Of a DNA stretch of 64,000 nt, positions 22,050 through 34,626 are shown piece by piece (position 1 is the first letter of the stretch; each line of letters starts with the position of its first letter). Origin of the DNA: Delphinapterus leucas (taxonomy: Eukaryota; Chordata; Mammalia; Artiodactyla; Monodontidae); NCBI RefSeq assembly GCF_002288925.2, contig NW_022098094.1, forward strand, positions 1,191,865 to 1,255,864, in the 5' to 3' direction. Made by a program: the position numbers and the translations under genes. The notes under the pieces were generated by a model. That model did not search any database, was not told the DNA's origin, and was given only the letters and a program-made list of their open reading frames with translations.

Positions 22050-22790
22050 CTGACCCAGACACGCGAACACAGATATGCTCAACCAAACTGAGCAAATCAA
22101 CCAAGGATAAGAACTTCCTGAAATCTCAGAAATAGAGATAAAACACAAGAGCAAGGTAAAGGGAATTCCAATAGTGATGGTGAGAGAAAATTCCAGAAGC
22201 AGCTTCTGCAGGAGGCCTGGGAGGCACATCTTGCAGAACGGAGCAGAGACAAGGTTCTGGCTGGGAGAGGAGTCTGGGGAGGTGGGTGAACAGGGATAGA
22301 ACGGTTACCGTGTGAATATGGTGAGGGAGGACTTAGCAGCTAGAGGAGAGCTTGGGGGCTAATTCGTGATAACTACATAAAACCCTAAGCAAAATAGAAA
22401 CAAATATAAAACCATTGACTGCAGAGAAAACAAGGAGCTGAGCAAAGGAGGAAAATCAGATTAAAAGTGTAATTATGGAAAGATGAGGGAGAGTGGATGA
22501 TCAGGGGTCATTTCTCATTGTCCGTGGTGGGGATTCAACAGATTACTCCTAGAACTGGAAAATCAAGAAACAGCAATATCAGCGTGGCTTTTGAGCTATG
22601 TTAGAAATCCCAAGAGTGAAAAGATTTGAAAAAAGTTTCCTCTGAGAAGGAGGACATATCAGAGAGGGGGCTGAGAATAGCTGTTGTTTCATAAGACGCC
22701 TGGTAGAACAATTTCTTTCTTCAAACTACACTCATGTAGAACTTTTATTAAATACAATTAATGTTAAAAAGACCCCCAGAAAGGTGAGTC
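22050..22790 (+). mobile_element. Old L1 (L1M-type) 3' UTR remnant
   Basis: ctcattgtccgtggtgggga, tagaactggaaaatcaagaa, agcaatatcagcgtggcttt and a following gagctatgttag resemble 3' UTRs of ancient mammalian L1. Highly diverged, with approximate ends. Confidence 0.45.
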
Positions 22791-23074
22791 TGCCATTAGA
22801 TTAGAATGCCTTGCTTCCAACCCCAGCTTCCTCGCTAACGAAATCCACGCTCAGTAATTCTCTGGAGCTCAGGGTCCTAGTTTTTGATGGGATGACACTT
22901 TGCGTGGCACAAGCTGAAATGTGCAGAAGAGATTGTCACTCTGTACACGTTCGTCCACCTCTTGGTTCTGTCGAGGTCTGAGTTCCCGTGTGGAAGAGCT
23001 CACACAGTGCTTAGCAGAGGACTTGGGCTCAGTGGGCAGAACACAGCTTGACATCCTGATTTCCATCCCTGCCC
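22791..23074. other. Unique non-coding DNA
   Basis: Unrecognised, with possible MIR-like traces at 22790-22870. Confidence 0.4.
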
Positions 23075-23258
23075 ACCATTTTTTCAGTCAGGTGACTTGG
23101 AGATTGATTTAATATCTCTGTATCTGGTTTAAAGTGGGGAAAGTAAAAGAATGTACCCTCCTCCTGTTGGAAGGAATCAAGTAAGTACCAAATCCATAAA
23201 GCACTAGGACAAGTGCCTGGCACAGAGTAAGCCCTAGATACGTGTTAGCTGGTTTTAT
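23075..23258 (+). mobile_element. MIR SINE, plus strand
   Basis: gtcaggtgacttggagattg, then aagtgcctggcacagagtaa and gccctagatacgtgtta match the MIR 3' half. Confidence 0.72.
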
Positions 23259-23445
23259 TCTTCTGCCCTAGAACAGTACGTTACGTCTTTTAATCATTAA
23301 AAGAACTTTCTGTTAATACATTTACTTAGGACCTTTTAGAACGTAGGTCACGGTAGGCTTGTGACCGCAATAACAATTAACTGTCCTGTCAACGTCAGAA
23401 TGAGTTTTCTTAGGGTATAAATACACTTAATTTCTCTGCCAGCCT

Positions 23446-23715
23446 CTGTGCAAAGAAGAGCGTTTGCTCTGGAATCAGGCAACCCTGGCATCAAATCCCA
23501 GCTCTACTGCTGATCAGAGGGGAAATATTGGACAGATCAGGGAATTTCTTAATTTATTCCTCATTCTGGGTCCTCATAAGTAAATAAGAATAGGATAAAA
23601 CTGGCTCATAAGTTTATGGTAAGGATTAAATCTAAAATTGCATGTAAATGCTTATTGTCATGCCTGGAACACAAGGAGCTCTCAACAAATGCCAAATATT
23701 AATAGTATTATTAAA
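23446..23715 (+). mobile_element. MIR SINE, nearly full length
   Basis: tctggaatcaggcaaccctg, atcaaatcccagctctactg, then ctggaacacaaggagctctc and aacaaatgcc cover most of a MIR in the correct order. Confidence 0.85.
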
Positions 23716-24139
23716 TATTTCCCTACACTCAAGACCCTGAGTAAGAAATACATTTTCCCGTGAAGCTTCCTCCAAAAACCTGTATTGATTCCTTGAATGT
23801 TTACTTACTTGTTACGTTCATAGAGTTGGGTCTCCTATCGTGTGTTTATAGCCTGTGGTAATAAATGCACTGTTTCTTTATCTTAAATGTATCAGCCAGG
23901 ATATAATCTTCTTAAAGAAAAGCCCCATAGCATAGGACAATGCCAAACCGATTGCAGGTGCTAAGAGTGTATCTACAGATTATTTTTTTTCTAACGTGTT
24001 AGTTGTATGTTGTACAATGGAAAATAACAACAATAACAGCAACAATAATAATAACTAGTATTTTCCAGTGCTCACTTTGTGCCTCACAACCCTTGTAATT
24101 CATCCTAGCAGCAACACTGGAAAGTTGGTGTGTGTACCA
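23716..24139. repeat. Unique DNA with AAC/AAT repeat and a MIR trace
   Basis: 23716-24020 is unrecognised. 24022-24055 is an imperfect AAC/AAT trinucleotide run. 24060-24125 (agtgctcactttgtgcctca) looks like a minus-strand MIR fragment. Confidence 0.5.
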
Positions 24140-24440
24140 GTTATTTTTTCTGCCCCAAAACTTGGTGGCTTAAACCAACAATGCCTGACTTTTTTAACAT
24201 ACCCATGGGTGATTTGCTTAGACCTTGCACAGGTCTGGCCTGGGCTTCTGCAGGCGGCTGCAGTCAGCTCCCAGGTGACCGGGGCAGGGCTCGGCTGGGA
24301 CAGCTAGAATCTGGGCCCCTCTTCCTGGAAGGTCTTTCCTCTCTGCCACCCCCTCCCTCCGCCTTGCCCCTCAGACCAGCTGACCTCATGCTCACTGTGT
24401 TCTGTTTGCTTGTTTTGTGTGTTTTGATGTCCCACTGGCT
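24140..24440 (-). mobile_element. Possible MaLR-like LTR fragment, minus strand
   Basis: ctgccccaaaacttggtggc, ttaaaccaacaatgcc and ggcggctgcagtcagctccc follow a frequent old repeat in reverse orientation. Boundaries and family are uncertain. Confidence 0.45.
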
Positions 24441-24544
24441 AAAGAAGGTCTGAGCGAAGCCTAGATTCAGTGTGAAGAGGAATTCATACAAAACGAGTGA
24501 CACATCAGAGCTGTTCCTATAGAAATCTACCAAGGGCGGAAGCT

Positions 24545-24650
24545 CGTTTTTAGCGATGAGGAAACTGAGGGTTATAGGCTTGAAGTATCTTGCCCGGGTC
24601 ATACAGCTGGTGAGTGACAGCAGTAGAGTTCGAACCTGCTGTGGATCATT
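24545..24650 (-). mobile_element. MIR fragment, minus strand
   Basis: agcgatgaggaaactgaggg, cttgcccgggtcatacagct and ggtgagtgacag are reverse-complement MIR. Confidence 0.8.
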
Positions 24651-24687
24651 TCATGTCAATCTTAGTTCCAGTGAACTGGTCAAAATC

Positions 24688-24874
24688 AACTGGGATTTTT
24701 TTTTTAATTGAAGTATAGTTGACTTACAGTGTTGTGTTAATTTCTGCTGTACAGCAGAGCAATTCAGTTATACATATATATACATTCTATTTTATGTTCT
24801 TTTCCATTATGGTTTATCACAGGATATTGAATATAGTTCTCCATGTAATATTGTAGGACCTTGTTAAATTGGGA
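24688..24874 (-). mobile_element. 5'-truncated L1 3' end, minus strand
   Basis: taattgaagtatagttgact, atttctgctgtacagcagag and ggatattgaatatagttctc are the reverse complement of a cetartiodactyl L1 3' end. Imperfect repeats aaytgggat at both borders may be the TSD. Confidence 0.85.
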
Positions 24875-25229
24875 TATTTTTTATTGGAATTTTTTTGGGG
24901 AGAGTCAACAAAGTGAGGAGATAAACCCACAACGTGACTGTCCGTTATGCCTCTTACACCGCATCCATGAAAGACAGGATGGCAGAGGGGGTGGGTTTGC
25001 CACCCAAAAGCTTTTCAATCCCTGTCTTTTGTTTCCCCCGCTCGCTTTGGAGGCTGGAAAGCTAATTCCAGCCCCTCTGCAGCTGGGCATGGACATGTGG
25101 CCAAGTTCTGGACTGTGAGAGGTAAGCAGAATTTCCTGGGAGGACTATACTTCTCAAATATGTAAAAAACAAACAAAAAAGGATTCTTCAGGAGAAAGAC
25201 TCTTTGGACTCTTCCCTTTTTATCTTTTT
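24875..25229. other. Unique non-coding DNA
   Basis: No recognised element. An 85-codon frame at 24861-25118 starts inside the L1 border and resembles nothing known. Confidence 0.45.
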
Positions 25230-25660
25230 CTTTTTAGCAGCTTTATTAAAGTATAATTGATATACAAAGATCTACACATACTTAATGTGTACAATTTGAT
25301 GGGTTTGGACATGTGCAAACACTTATGAAACCGTCACCAAAATCAACATAATAGACTTATCCATCACCTCCAAAAGTTTCCTGCTGTCCCCTATCCCCCT
25401 CCCTCCCTTCTCCCCTTCCTTCCTTCCTTTCTCTCTTTCTCTCTCTCTTTCTTTCCTTCCTTCTCTCTCTCTCTTTCTTGCTTGTTTTCTTTCTTGTGAT
25501 AAGAACACTTACCACGAGATCTACCCTCTTAACAAATTTGCGATTGTACGATACAGCATTGTTGACCATAAGCCCAGTGTTGTACAGTGGATTCTAGAAC
25601 TCATTTCTCTTGCATGACTGAAAGTTTATACCTGTTGAAAAACCATCTTCCCCTTAAAAA
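25230..25660 (-). mobile_element. Older L1 3' UTR, minus strand
   Basis: agctttattaaagtataatt, tttgatgggtttggacatgt, aaccgtcaccaaaatcaaca, then cattgttgaccataagccca and gtttatacctgttg. This is a typical reverse-complement L1MA/MB-like 3' UTR, interrupted by a polypyrimidine tract. Confidence 0.82.
25385..25495 (+). repeat. Polypyrimidine (CT/CCTT)n tract
   Basis: About 110 bases almost purely C and T, in ccttcctt and ctctct units. The minus-strand 'KERERE' frames at 25323-25569 are translations of this repeat. Confidence 0.95.
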
Positions 25661-27299
25661 AAAAACCTGAACATGGAGCTGCCTCGAAGGGCAGCAGGCA
25701 TCCTAGAACCATGAGAATAAACCCTATAGGGCAGGGAGGAGGGTCAGAAATGAGAGGAGGACACTGGATCCTTGAAGATGTTACTATGAAGCTGCTTTAG
25801 CCCCGAACCCTCCTCCTCAGTATGTATTTTTATGTGAGTTAAATATACCCTCAATGTGAAATACCTCTCTTAATTGTACTCTCTGTAACTTGCAGCTGAA
25901 TGTAATCCTAAATGTATTAAGACACAGAGTCATTTCAGAAGAATGAAATCGACATGGCAGAAGTCTTTTAAGCAATTATTTAAATAAATCCAACAGCCTG
26001 AGCAAAACTTTTACAGCATCAACTGTCTCTCTCGTTTCGCCTGTGCCACCTTTGTGTTGCTGAGGAAGAAGACAGTGGCCAAAATCACTGAGATAATTGT
26101 CATTGCTTCCCTCACCTTTGCTTCTGGGATGGAGCCAGTGGCATCAGTCAGGTGGGGCTCAGGCGAATCACAGGGCCACTAGCTTGTGATGTGGCCTTTT
26201 CACTCAGATGTCATAATTTAATGACATGGTGGCAGAGCAGATTTTTTTTTTAATTTGCAAAGTTCGGATAGAACTGATAACATCACAGATAATACATTTC
26301 TGAACATTAGTGTTGATTAAACAAAATGTCCCTGATTTTTGCAATTCAATAGAAAGGTAACTGATAATTCCATGACGCACATCAAGCACGTTAAATTAAT
26401 CATGGGGCCATTTTAGGTTAGAAACGCAAATGAAAAATCCTTTTGGATTATTTTTTGACATACATAGTCTTTCCATAAAAACAATGAACAAGTGTTAACC
26501 CCTTGCGGCTTCAGTTCTCGTGGCTTGATTTTCTGATCAGGTCCAAGGTATTGCCATTAATTGAAAATCCTGCATCACATTAAATCATGTGGCCTGGAGT
26601 GGAGAGTTCAGCTCCTTTCTGTTAAGTTTATTTCACCCAGAGTGAAAAAAGGAATACTGTTAGAGTAGAAAGAAATCATTTCTGGTTCAAAGGATTTTTC
26701 CTCTTTTCTACTAAAAAGAGATTAAATAATTATAAAGAAAGAGGAAAGTATGAAGCACCCTGGTCTAGGATCAGATAATTTAATGGGATTTTAATATTAT
26801 TGATAAAACGACCTCCATTCAAAGAAAATTACAGTGAGTTTTGTAGAATTTGGAGTCCTGGGCCCCATTTTATGTTTATATGCAAGATAAAGGTCAGTGC
26901 TGAGGTAACTCTCTGAATCTGGATCATTCCAGGAGAAAATAAACAACACACTCATATCACCAAGTAGCCAGAAATTTTGTGCATAATTATCCCCATATTT
27001 CTTTGCCAATTCTGAAACCAAAGTAAAAACGAACTATTTCAAGGTATAGGTACAACTTGGCTAATCATCTCTCAGACTAGTCAATCAATCAGCAAATATT
27101 ACACTTTATAGTGTGAGAAATGTATTTGGCTAGTGCCCGAGGGGTGCAAATCATGATACGGCCTGTTACTGGAGTCCTAAGGATGAAGCTTCTAATCCAG
27201 GTGGGAGGCAGGAACGCACAGGCTGTGAGAAAACCCAGAGTACCACCAAGCAGAGGGCAGTTGGGGAAAGCAGGGCTGGCCCCTCAGAAGGAGAGGCCC
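25661..27299. other. Repeat-poor unique DNA
   Basis: 1.6 kb without a recognised repeat or gene. Confidence 0.45.
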
Positions 27300-27690
27300 C
27301 TCTGTGTACAGGTCAGCTCGGGCTGTCATAACCAAGTCCTACAGACCAGGCAGCTAAAACAACAGGGCTTTATTTCTCACGGTTCTGGAGGGTGGAGTCA
27401 TGGCCAAGCGCTGGTGAGAGCTCTCTTCCGGGCTTGCAGACGGCTGCCTTCTCACTGTGTCCTCACAGGGAGGAGAGAGACACATACAGACAGACAGACA
27501 GACAGACAGAAAATGCGGGGCGGGGGGGGGGTTGAAGCTCTCTGCTGTCTCCTCCTGAAGGCTCTAACCCTATTGGATGAGGGATCCTCTCTGATGACCT
27601 CGTTTAACCTTTACCACCTCCTTAGAGGCCCCATCCCCCAATACAGGCACCAGGGCATCTGGGCTCCAGGACGATGTTCTCAGTCACCAT
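27300..27690 (-). mobile_element. MLT1-type (ERVL-MaLR) LTR, minus strand
   Basis: Reverse-complement order: cgggctgtcataaccaagtc, ttatttctcacggttctgga, ccttctcactgtgtcctcac, a GACA repeat, then ccccatcccccaatacaggc. The 200-codon frame at 27120-27722 runs through this LTR and is not a gene. Confidence 0.8.
27486..27511 (+). repeat. (CAGA)n tetranucleotide repeat
   Basis: About six uninterrupted cagacaga-type units inside the LTR. Confidence 0.95.
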
Positions 27691-28813
27691 CCATTCAAGG
27701 CTGTCTGCAGATAAGCCCCTGAGAATCCAGAGAAGGCCCACCTGGACAGGCAGCTCACACACATTACCTGAGCCCCAACCCTACTTCTCTTCTGAGTGAC
27801 CACGTGTGGCGGCACCAACCTCTTTCTGGGCTCAGCTTTGACAACTTTTATCTCCTCGTGCTCCGATGAACTCTTACACGAAAGCAGATCAAAGCAGAGT
27901 TGTCCAATTTGTAAAACAGATAAAAGAGGGGTTGGGAGGTCAGGAGGTGCAGCGTTCCACCTGCCATGCTAATTGTCAACCTCCCTGAGGACCAATGAGC
28001 TGCCTCTGCAGATTCTCAGATTCCAAACACTGAACAATAGCATTGCGATTTGTCAGCAAGGAAGGAGAGAAATAACAAAGTGACAAATCTATTCCGGGTC
28101 CTGAAGTATTTGAAATTACCACCCTCCCACACACACTCACATCAGCACCCTGCAATGTAGAATTTAGATCAAAGTTCACTACCAGAACTCATTGCAAAGC
28201 ATAGAAAGCACCTTCTGAAAAAAAAGTAGAGTCCCATGCATTTCCAGAGACTTAAAAATTCCAGTGAACTTTTATCAGGAAACTAAACAGAGGAAAGAAG
28301 CACTCATAAAAATTCTTGCCATGAGAGCCCGTACTGACCTCCTGCAACCAGACCTCTGTACCATGGGCAGGTATTTGGAGTCGCTCTGCCAGGAGTGGTG
28401 GCAGGCCTTGCTATGACCCAATGGTACCCTGTTGCAAAGTGCTTGGCTAACGTTCTGGAATGTAGTCTGTGGCTGTTCAATGAATTCTTTCCTCCGGGCA
28501 AACAAGCTGGCTCTAGAAGTAATCACACATGGTCATTTATTCCCATTAGCAACCCCAAACAAGCAAGTGGCCTTACCCAAACAGCAGAAAAGCCTAGGTT
28601 ATTTTTAAATGTGCTCAGTTTAACGTTTCATAATTTGTGATTTCCCAACAACAAAAAGAATTAATGGCACAACTGTTAAAGTTCCATGAGAATTCAGAAG
28701 AAGACATACCAAGTAGGGAAAGAGGCAACAGAGGGCAAGGCACACGTTATAAATGAGTGAAAGTAATGAAATCCTAGTTAGAGGAATCTATTTCCACTCC
28801 TGTAGAATCCTCA
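27691..28813. other. Unique non-coding DNA
   Basis: No recognised element or protein. Confidence 0.5.
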
Positions 28814-29026
28814 TGGGATTAACAGACACACACTAGTACATATAAAATAGATAAATAACAAGGACCCACTGTATAGTGCAGGGAACTATATTCAGTATCT
28901 TGTAATAACTTATAATGGAAAAGAATCTGAAAAAGTAGATAGGTAGATAGATAGATAGATAGATGTATAACTGAATCACTTTGCAGTACACCCAAAACAT
29001 TGCAAATCAACCATACTTCAATTAAA
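28814..29026 (+). mobile_element. L1 3' end with internal GATA repeat
   Basis: acacactagtacatataaaa, actatattcagtatcttgta, then gtataactgaatcactttgc and caaatcaaccatacttcaat. A tandem tagatagatagat tract (28936-28965) has expanded inside it. Confidence 0.88.
28936..28965 (+). repeat. (GATA)n microsatellite
   Basis: Short tandem of gata/ggta units within L1. Confidence 0.93.
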
Positions 29027-32000
29027 AAAAATACTCGTAAATAAAATCTAGTCTAAGAAGAAATGAGTTACGACCTTGGGTGGTATTCAGAGGATTGCAT
29101 TGATCTAATGTTTTTCTCCCAACAGGCTTCTTGTACTTTAAAAAATAAATATGCTCCAAACTGGCTTTGAGAAATGTGTTTGTAAAGGCAGACTGACTGT
29201 GAAGCCAGGAGGTTACAGCAAGTCAGGAAGGAGGAGGTCTCCTGGTTCCCAAGCAGGCAGCACCTGCTGAGTCAGTTCAAGTCAGCCTGACTTGGCTGGA
29301 AGTCCCACAGCCCGGTGGAACTGGGCTGTATGGAAGGGGTATCCAGCACTCCCCCACAGATACCTCCCAGAGATGTCCAGGGCAACAGCTGCAGCATCAC
29401 CACAAAATGTGCGTGGTGGAAAACAAAAAGGAAAGTTGACACTGATTCCACATTTTAATTAATGGGAAAAATTCAATCATCTGTACACCTGATTGTGCAA
29501 TGGGGATCCTTTCTTGTGAGTAAGCATCTGAAATCAGCAATGCATCCATGGTTAAGGATAAAAATGGACCTGGCTTTTAATGTCTGACATTATTTCGTAA
29601 AGAAATTTGCTTTTTCATAGACCTCATCACTGACAAGGCAGTGTTACAGTCAGCCTTGCTTTGAAAAGACTCACCTTGTATTACCTGAAGGAACCATGAC
29701 TTACCTGGGAGATTATTTCTTGGACAATCCCCTTCATCTATAAACGAGGAAATGAGTCAGCTTTACTAAGTACTACCTCATCACTGGCGTTCTGTCATTC
29801 AGCAGGGATGGGAACGCATTTTGTTACTCACAGAAGCCAGAAGGCTGGATCACCAAGCATACAGGTAGGTCACCGTTGATATCTACTCTTCAAACAATGA
29901 CAGGTTCTGTTGTCAGAGATCTTAACAGTCTCTCTGATTGGAAAAGTGCCTGGCTGGTCACAAGACAGCATGACTCATTACCGCTGCTCAACTTCAGCTG
30001 AACAGAAGGCTAAAAGAACAAAATCAGCTCTGTGATGTCATCTCTTTTCCATGTATCTTTAACATAGTTTAGATACAGAAGTTGTTGAGTAAGACGCAAA
30101 GCTTTCAAATGAGAAGAATGCATCTGAAATACTTAGGGAAAGAAAACACCAGACACCGTCCAGGAATTCGGGGTGTGTGGTCTTTGCTGATACAAAGTAT
30201 TCCACAAGGTTTTAAGACCTATAAACTAGTCACCTGGGTTGGTCAAAGTTTAACTCGACTGAAATATTTTAGGCTTAAGTAACCGTTTAAGAATGTCGAG
30301 TTTCCAGAACAGCTTGAGGAGCTCTCTCATTTCCAGTTATTGGAAACCTACAAAAAATGTACAAAGACTTCCTAAACATGTTTCAAAATCAAGGAAAATA
30401 GAAACAGTGTTTGTTTGGAAGTGGCGGGGATTATCAGTAACTTATCTTTTTTCTATTCTTTTCCACTTATTTAATGAGCAGGTATTGCTTTTATAGTGAC
30501 AATAAGTAAGCAGGAAAAAAAAGTTTCATGTTTCCTCAGAGGTAGCTCCTTGAGAGGAAAAGCACAAAAGCCAAAACAAACTGAAAAAGTAAATTGACAG
30601 CTACCTCATATCTTTCATTTCAATGTCAGTTAAACTGCAATGAGGAAAAATGAGATCACTGTTTACCTGACTACACTACAGGTCCCCAAAGAGCAAGTGT
30701 GAGAGGGGGTCCCATATTCATCAGCTGTCATAACACTAGCAGCAATCTCTTCTAAGAAGTTAAATCACTCATTTCGGTAAAAGCCAGCCAAGAAGAAGAG
30801 AGTGTACTGTAGCAAAGATGAAGGAAGTATTTTTAATTAAGCTGATTGACACCACTTCCTCAGAGTGGCTTTATTTGGAAAATGAGAGAACAGCAGAGAA
30901 AGGAGTGTTGCATTAGGAATGGTATCATGTGAAAAAGTTATGTATCTTTCAAATTTAGCCAATCATTGTTAACTTCCTTTTTTTTTTTTTCAGTGTTGCC
31001 TGTTTGTTTCTGGGAGGTCTTAAGAAAATATAGAAGCTTTGTCAGATGCTAAAGAGGAAGTCCAGAATTGTAATGAGATGGTGTGGCCCACTCCTTAACC
31101 CTCAACACATAGAGCTTGTTTTTGAAGAAACATACGCACTGTCCAACTTGTTTCATGAAAGCTGTAGGGTGAAAATCATACATTTCTGTCACTGAATTGT
31201 CTTTAATTCAACAGCACTTATGTGAGGACTCTTCAGCTCTCAGTTCCCCAGTGTCAGAGGGAGTCCTGAGCCATCTTTGACACTTTGTCCCTGCAACTTA
31301 AGGGTTGGTCTCCTGAACTCCTGATGTCTGTGACCACATCTGTTCTCCTTGCCTCTCTGCTTTGTGTGCTGATGTGTTATGTATTCTCAACTTTCACCTG
31401 CCATCCTTACGACCACAGAGTAGTATTGATCATTTTAACTTTGAGTAATTACTAGAAGATATATCCTTGCAACCAAAGATTGGCATCCGGAGAGGCCAGG
31501 ACCATTTTTTACAGACTGTGTTAAAAATAATATATGGCCCCAAAAATAGTGATTAAATATATCAATTGTTTCCTGTGAATATCCTTCCAGAGTGATTCCA
31601 ATAGTTAAAAGTGACCAGATAAATATGTTTTTCAATAAAGACATAATTTAGATTACTCTGAAAAACTAGAAAAGTGGTACCATAGCACTTTTATATAAAC
31701 ATCTTAAACTTGGAAACACTTAAATTTTAAGGGGTGAAAATGACAAATATAGAGTAACTTCATTTTTTCTTACGTCTTGTTTTAAATGTGTCTATTATTC
31801 AAGACTAACATCACAAGATTTTCCCCATAATTTAATGATTAAGTGTCATTTTATACAAGCTGCAAAGTCCTCCGTAGGATCAGAGATGTTCCTCTCCGCT
31901 GGGTGCTGAGTTAGTGTTGGGTACCTCAACCTCATCTCCCCGCTGCCCCTCTTCCATTATGTTGATGGTGTGTCCTGTCCTTACTCCTCCAAGGCCAGCT

Positions 32001-33091
32001 GTGCACACAGAGTGTCTTTACCTTCAGTAAAACAGAGGATAAACTCACTCAAACTAGAGTGGTTGTGACCATCCCCTCTCCCAAGTGCATTAACGTTTTA
32101 AACAGAAGATACAAGGGAAAAATAAATGAACGTTATGCACAGAAGCAGGAGGCTCCTCCCACACCCCCAGAAGTGTCAACACAGACTTAGCCAGTTTCTT
32201 CTGTTCGTTGAACAATCACATATACATCTTCTGAATCAAAATGTAATTAACAATCTAACAAATAAGTTTTTTCAGATTAGTAATTGTACATAGATAAGAA
32301 AATTTTTACGCAGTTACAAAATTTAAATTACATGTACTATGCATTCAATAACTTTCCTCCACCATATGGAGTAAGCTCATTGAAAATCATGGAAAAAATA
32401 AAACTCCTAGTGGCCACACTGACCAGTAAAACAGTATGGTTAAGAAAAGGGATGGGAGAGATCATCTTCATTAGCAAAAGCATTCTTCTGCCTTTATTGC
32501 CCTGCAGTAAAACTATCCATTCTCCCTGGTTTCACCGCAAATTTCAATCCCCTCCTCCATGACCAGTCCCACCAGTCTTTTCTTTCGTAAGAGCTAATAT
32601 TTTTAATAAAAATTTAATAAAAGCATATACCTACAAGATATTGCAAATCTTATTCAATTTTTATTTATTGAATAAATAAAAGCAGGATATTGAAAATTTA
32701 CATATATTTATATGTATGCTTTTAGCTGACACTTGGCGTCCACATTCTGGAAGCATTTAGCATGTCAGTTATATGAATGAGTGAGAAATGTTAAAAAGAA
32801 AAAACAAAAGAAGGGAGGAAGAAATTCACTGCCCCCCACCCAAACAAGTGAGAGAGAGGTTAACCGCTACAGGGAATGCCAGTTAATAAATTTCAGGAAG
32901 TTAAACTACCAGTGTATTTCATAAAAGCTACTGATATGATTTAGTTCATTTCTACTCATCGGGAAGTAGTTTGAATTTATCAATTTGAAACAAAATTACC
33001 TAGAATGTCCATGACAACTTTTCTAGGTTCAGGCTGCTTTATACTTTTTATAGTCATTATTTCATTTAGTATGGAAAAAAGAAGAGAAATG
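29027..33091. other. 4-kb repeat-poor unique DNA
   Basis: This is the longest stretch in the window in which I recognise no SINE, L1, LTR or MIR with confidence. It has no ORF longer than 92 codons (32284-32562). It includes a MARE/AP-1-like site at 29265-29274, a CAGCTG at 29996-30001 and very AT-rich DNA at 32600-32720. Lack of old repeats can mark constrained regulatory DNA, but undetected diverged repeats are equally possible. Confidence 0.4.
29265..29274 (+). promoter_or_regulatory. MARE/AP-1-like motif TGCTGAGTCA
   Basis: The half-MARE plus AP-1 core TGAGTCA is followed within 30 bases by two more gtca/tgac half-sites (gtcagttcaagtcagcctga). Maf or AP-1 binding is possible, but this is inference from the motif alone. 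Confidence 0.2.
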
Positions 33092-33175
33092 TATGCGTGT
33101 GTGTGTGTGCGTGAGTGTGTGTGTGTGTGTATAGTTTTACATTTTTATACACATAGAGAGACAGAGAGAGAGTTG
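33092..33175 (+). repeat. (TG)n then (AGAG)n simple repeats
   Basis: gtgtgtgtgtgcgtgagtgt over 33096-33130, a short AT spacer, then gagagacagagagagag at 33155-33172. Confidence 0.95.
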
Positions 33176-33847
33176 TAGGGTTCTTTCTTATCTTGATTTA
33201 AAGATAGTAGTATCAGTATCATTCTTTATTTCAAGAAAGACCACTCTCTCATGTTATGACACCAGTTAAATATTGTGTAATTATTTTTTCAGTGGATTTG
33301 ATGCATCTGATAATTATTGATCTCCTTCCAAATATCTTAACCTCAAGAGCAAACCAAGCTGCACAGGCAATGATCCAATTTCAGAGGCTCCTATGAGGCT
33401 GACTCCTAGCTGGTTATCTCTAGACTAAATCACAGAGGTTGACCCCAGGCAGAACTGTAAGGTTTTTGCCTTTCAATCTCTATTGATGTTTTCAAAGGCA
33501 GGTTAGCAGAGAGAAAAACAGGCTTAATGATCATATACAATGTTGGACATATTGTCTCAAATATAGTTCTATTTCAGGAATTAGAAGTTCCTACTAATTT
33601 CCAATGAACAATAACATCCAGTAATTCAACATTTTGTAAACCAGAAATCACAGTAATTGGTCATTTGGCGTATTTAAGATAATCCCCCAAATCCCAGCAA
33701 TTTGACATCCATGGCTAGCACAGTAGCAGAGTGGGGTTATTCTAATGAGTATTCTGCTTAGCCAGATGTCACAAGAAATGAAAGAGAAAGAAGAAAAAGA
33801 AAAGAAGCACTATTCTTCTTTTGATTTTTCAACCATTAAAAAATGTA
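33176..33847. other. Unique non-coding DNA
   Basis: Nothing recognised. An A/G-rich patch lies at 33780-33807. Confidence 0.5.
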
Positions 33848-34056
33848 GAGCTTCCCTGGTGGCGCAGTGGTTGGGAGTCCGCCTGCCGATGCAGGGGACA
33901 CGGATTCGTGCCCCGGTCCGGGAAGATCCCACATGCCGCGGAGTGGCTAGGCCCGTGAGCCATGGCCGCTGAGCCTGCGCGTCCGGAGCCCGTGCTCCGC
34001 AACGGGAGAGGCCACTACAGTGAGAGGCCCGCGTACCGCAAAAAAAAAAAAAAAAA
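33848..34056 (+). mobile_element. CHR-type SINE
   Basis: Short-form full copy: cttccctggtggcgcagtgg, cggattcgtgccccggtccg, gcgcgtccggagcccgtgct and a 17-base A tail. The direct repeats at its borders are unclear. Confidence 0.95.
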
Positions 34057-34626
34057 GTAAAAATCCTTCTTTGATCACAGTCACACAAAAGCAAGCAGCA
34101 GGCTGAGATTACCCCAAGGGTAAAAATTTTGGACACTGAGTTACACCAAGGAGGCTTTAAAGTCAGGGACTGTGGTCTTGGCAGTATCCATCGTGATGCT
34201 CAGGGTACCTGGAGCGGAGGTACGGTGGTACTCCACAGTTGTTCACTGAAAGGGCCCATAAATTGAGTGGTTGCCGTGAGAAATATTGCTGATTTTTGAA
34301 AAATAAATTTGAGGACTGTTGCCCCATAAAACGTGTTCTATCCAGGACCAAGGTTTAGGCTCGACCTCTTTAATCATAGATCTCGGGAAGTGACGCTTCG
34401 CTTTCCACAGCAGAGTCTCCTCTGCTCCTAATCATGTTGGCACATTCCGGAACTCTGCTCCATGCATAGAGGAACTAGCAGAGTGGAGGAGGAGAGCCGG
34501 AGCTTTTGGTCATTGTCCTGGCCGCTCAGGCACAAATCCAGGGGACTGACTCCGTGGCAATCTGATCTGGTGCAAAAACAAATGATGACCCGAGGTCCGC
34601 TGTGCTGTTATCAGACTTACAAAGGG
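34057..34626. other. Unique non-coding DNA
   Basis: No element recognised. Frames at 34163-34656 are unremarkable. Confidence 0.5.

Noticed and set aside
25323..25569. Lys/Arg/Glu-rich minus frames resembling a charged coiled coil
   Set aside because: They are translated from the polypyrimidine tract at 25385-25495 inside an L1.
27120..27722. 200-codon plus frame
   Set aside because: It runs through a minus-strand LTR and a CAGA repeat (TDRQTDRQ residues).
33092..33175. Short direct repeats considered as a CRISPR-like array
   Set aside because: They are simple TG and GA tandem repeats with no unique spacers, in a vertebrate nuclear sequence.
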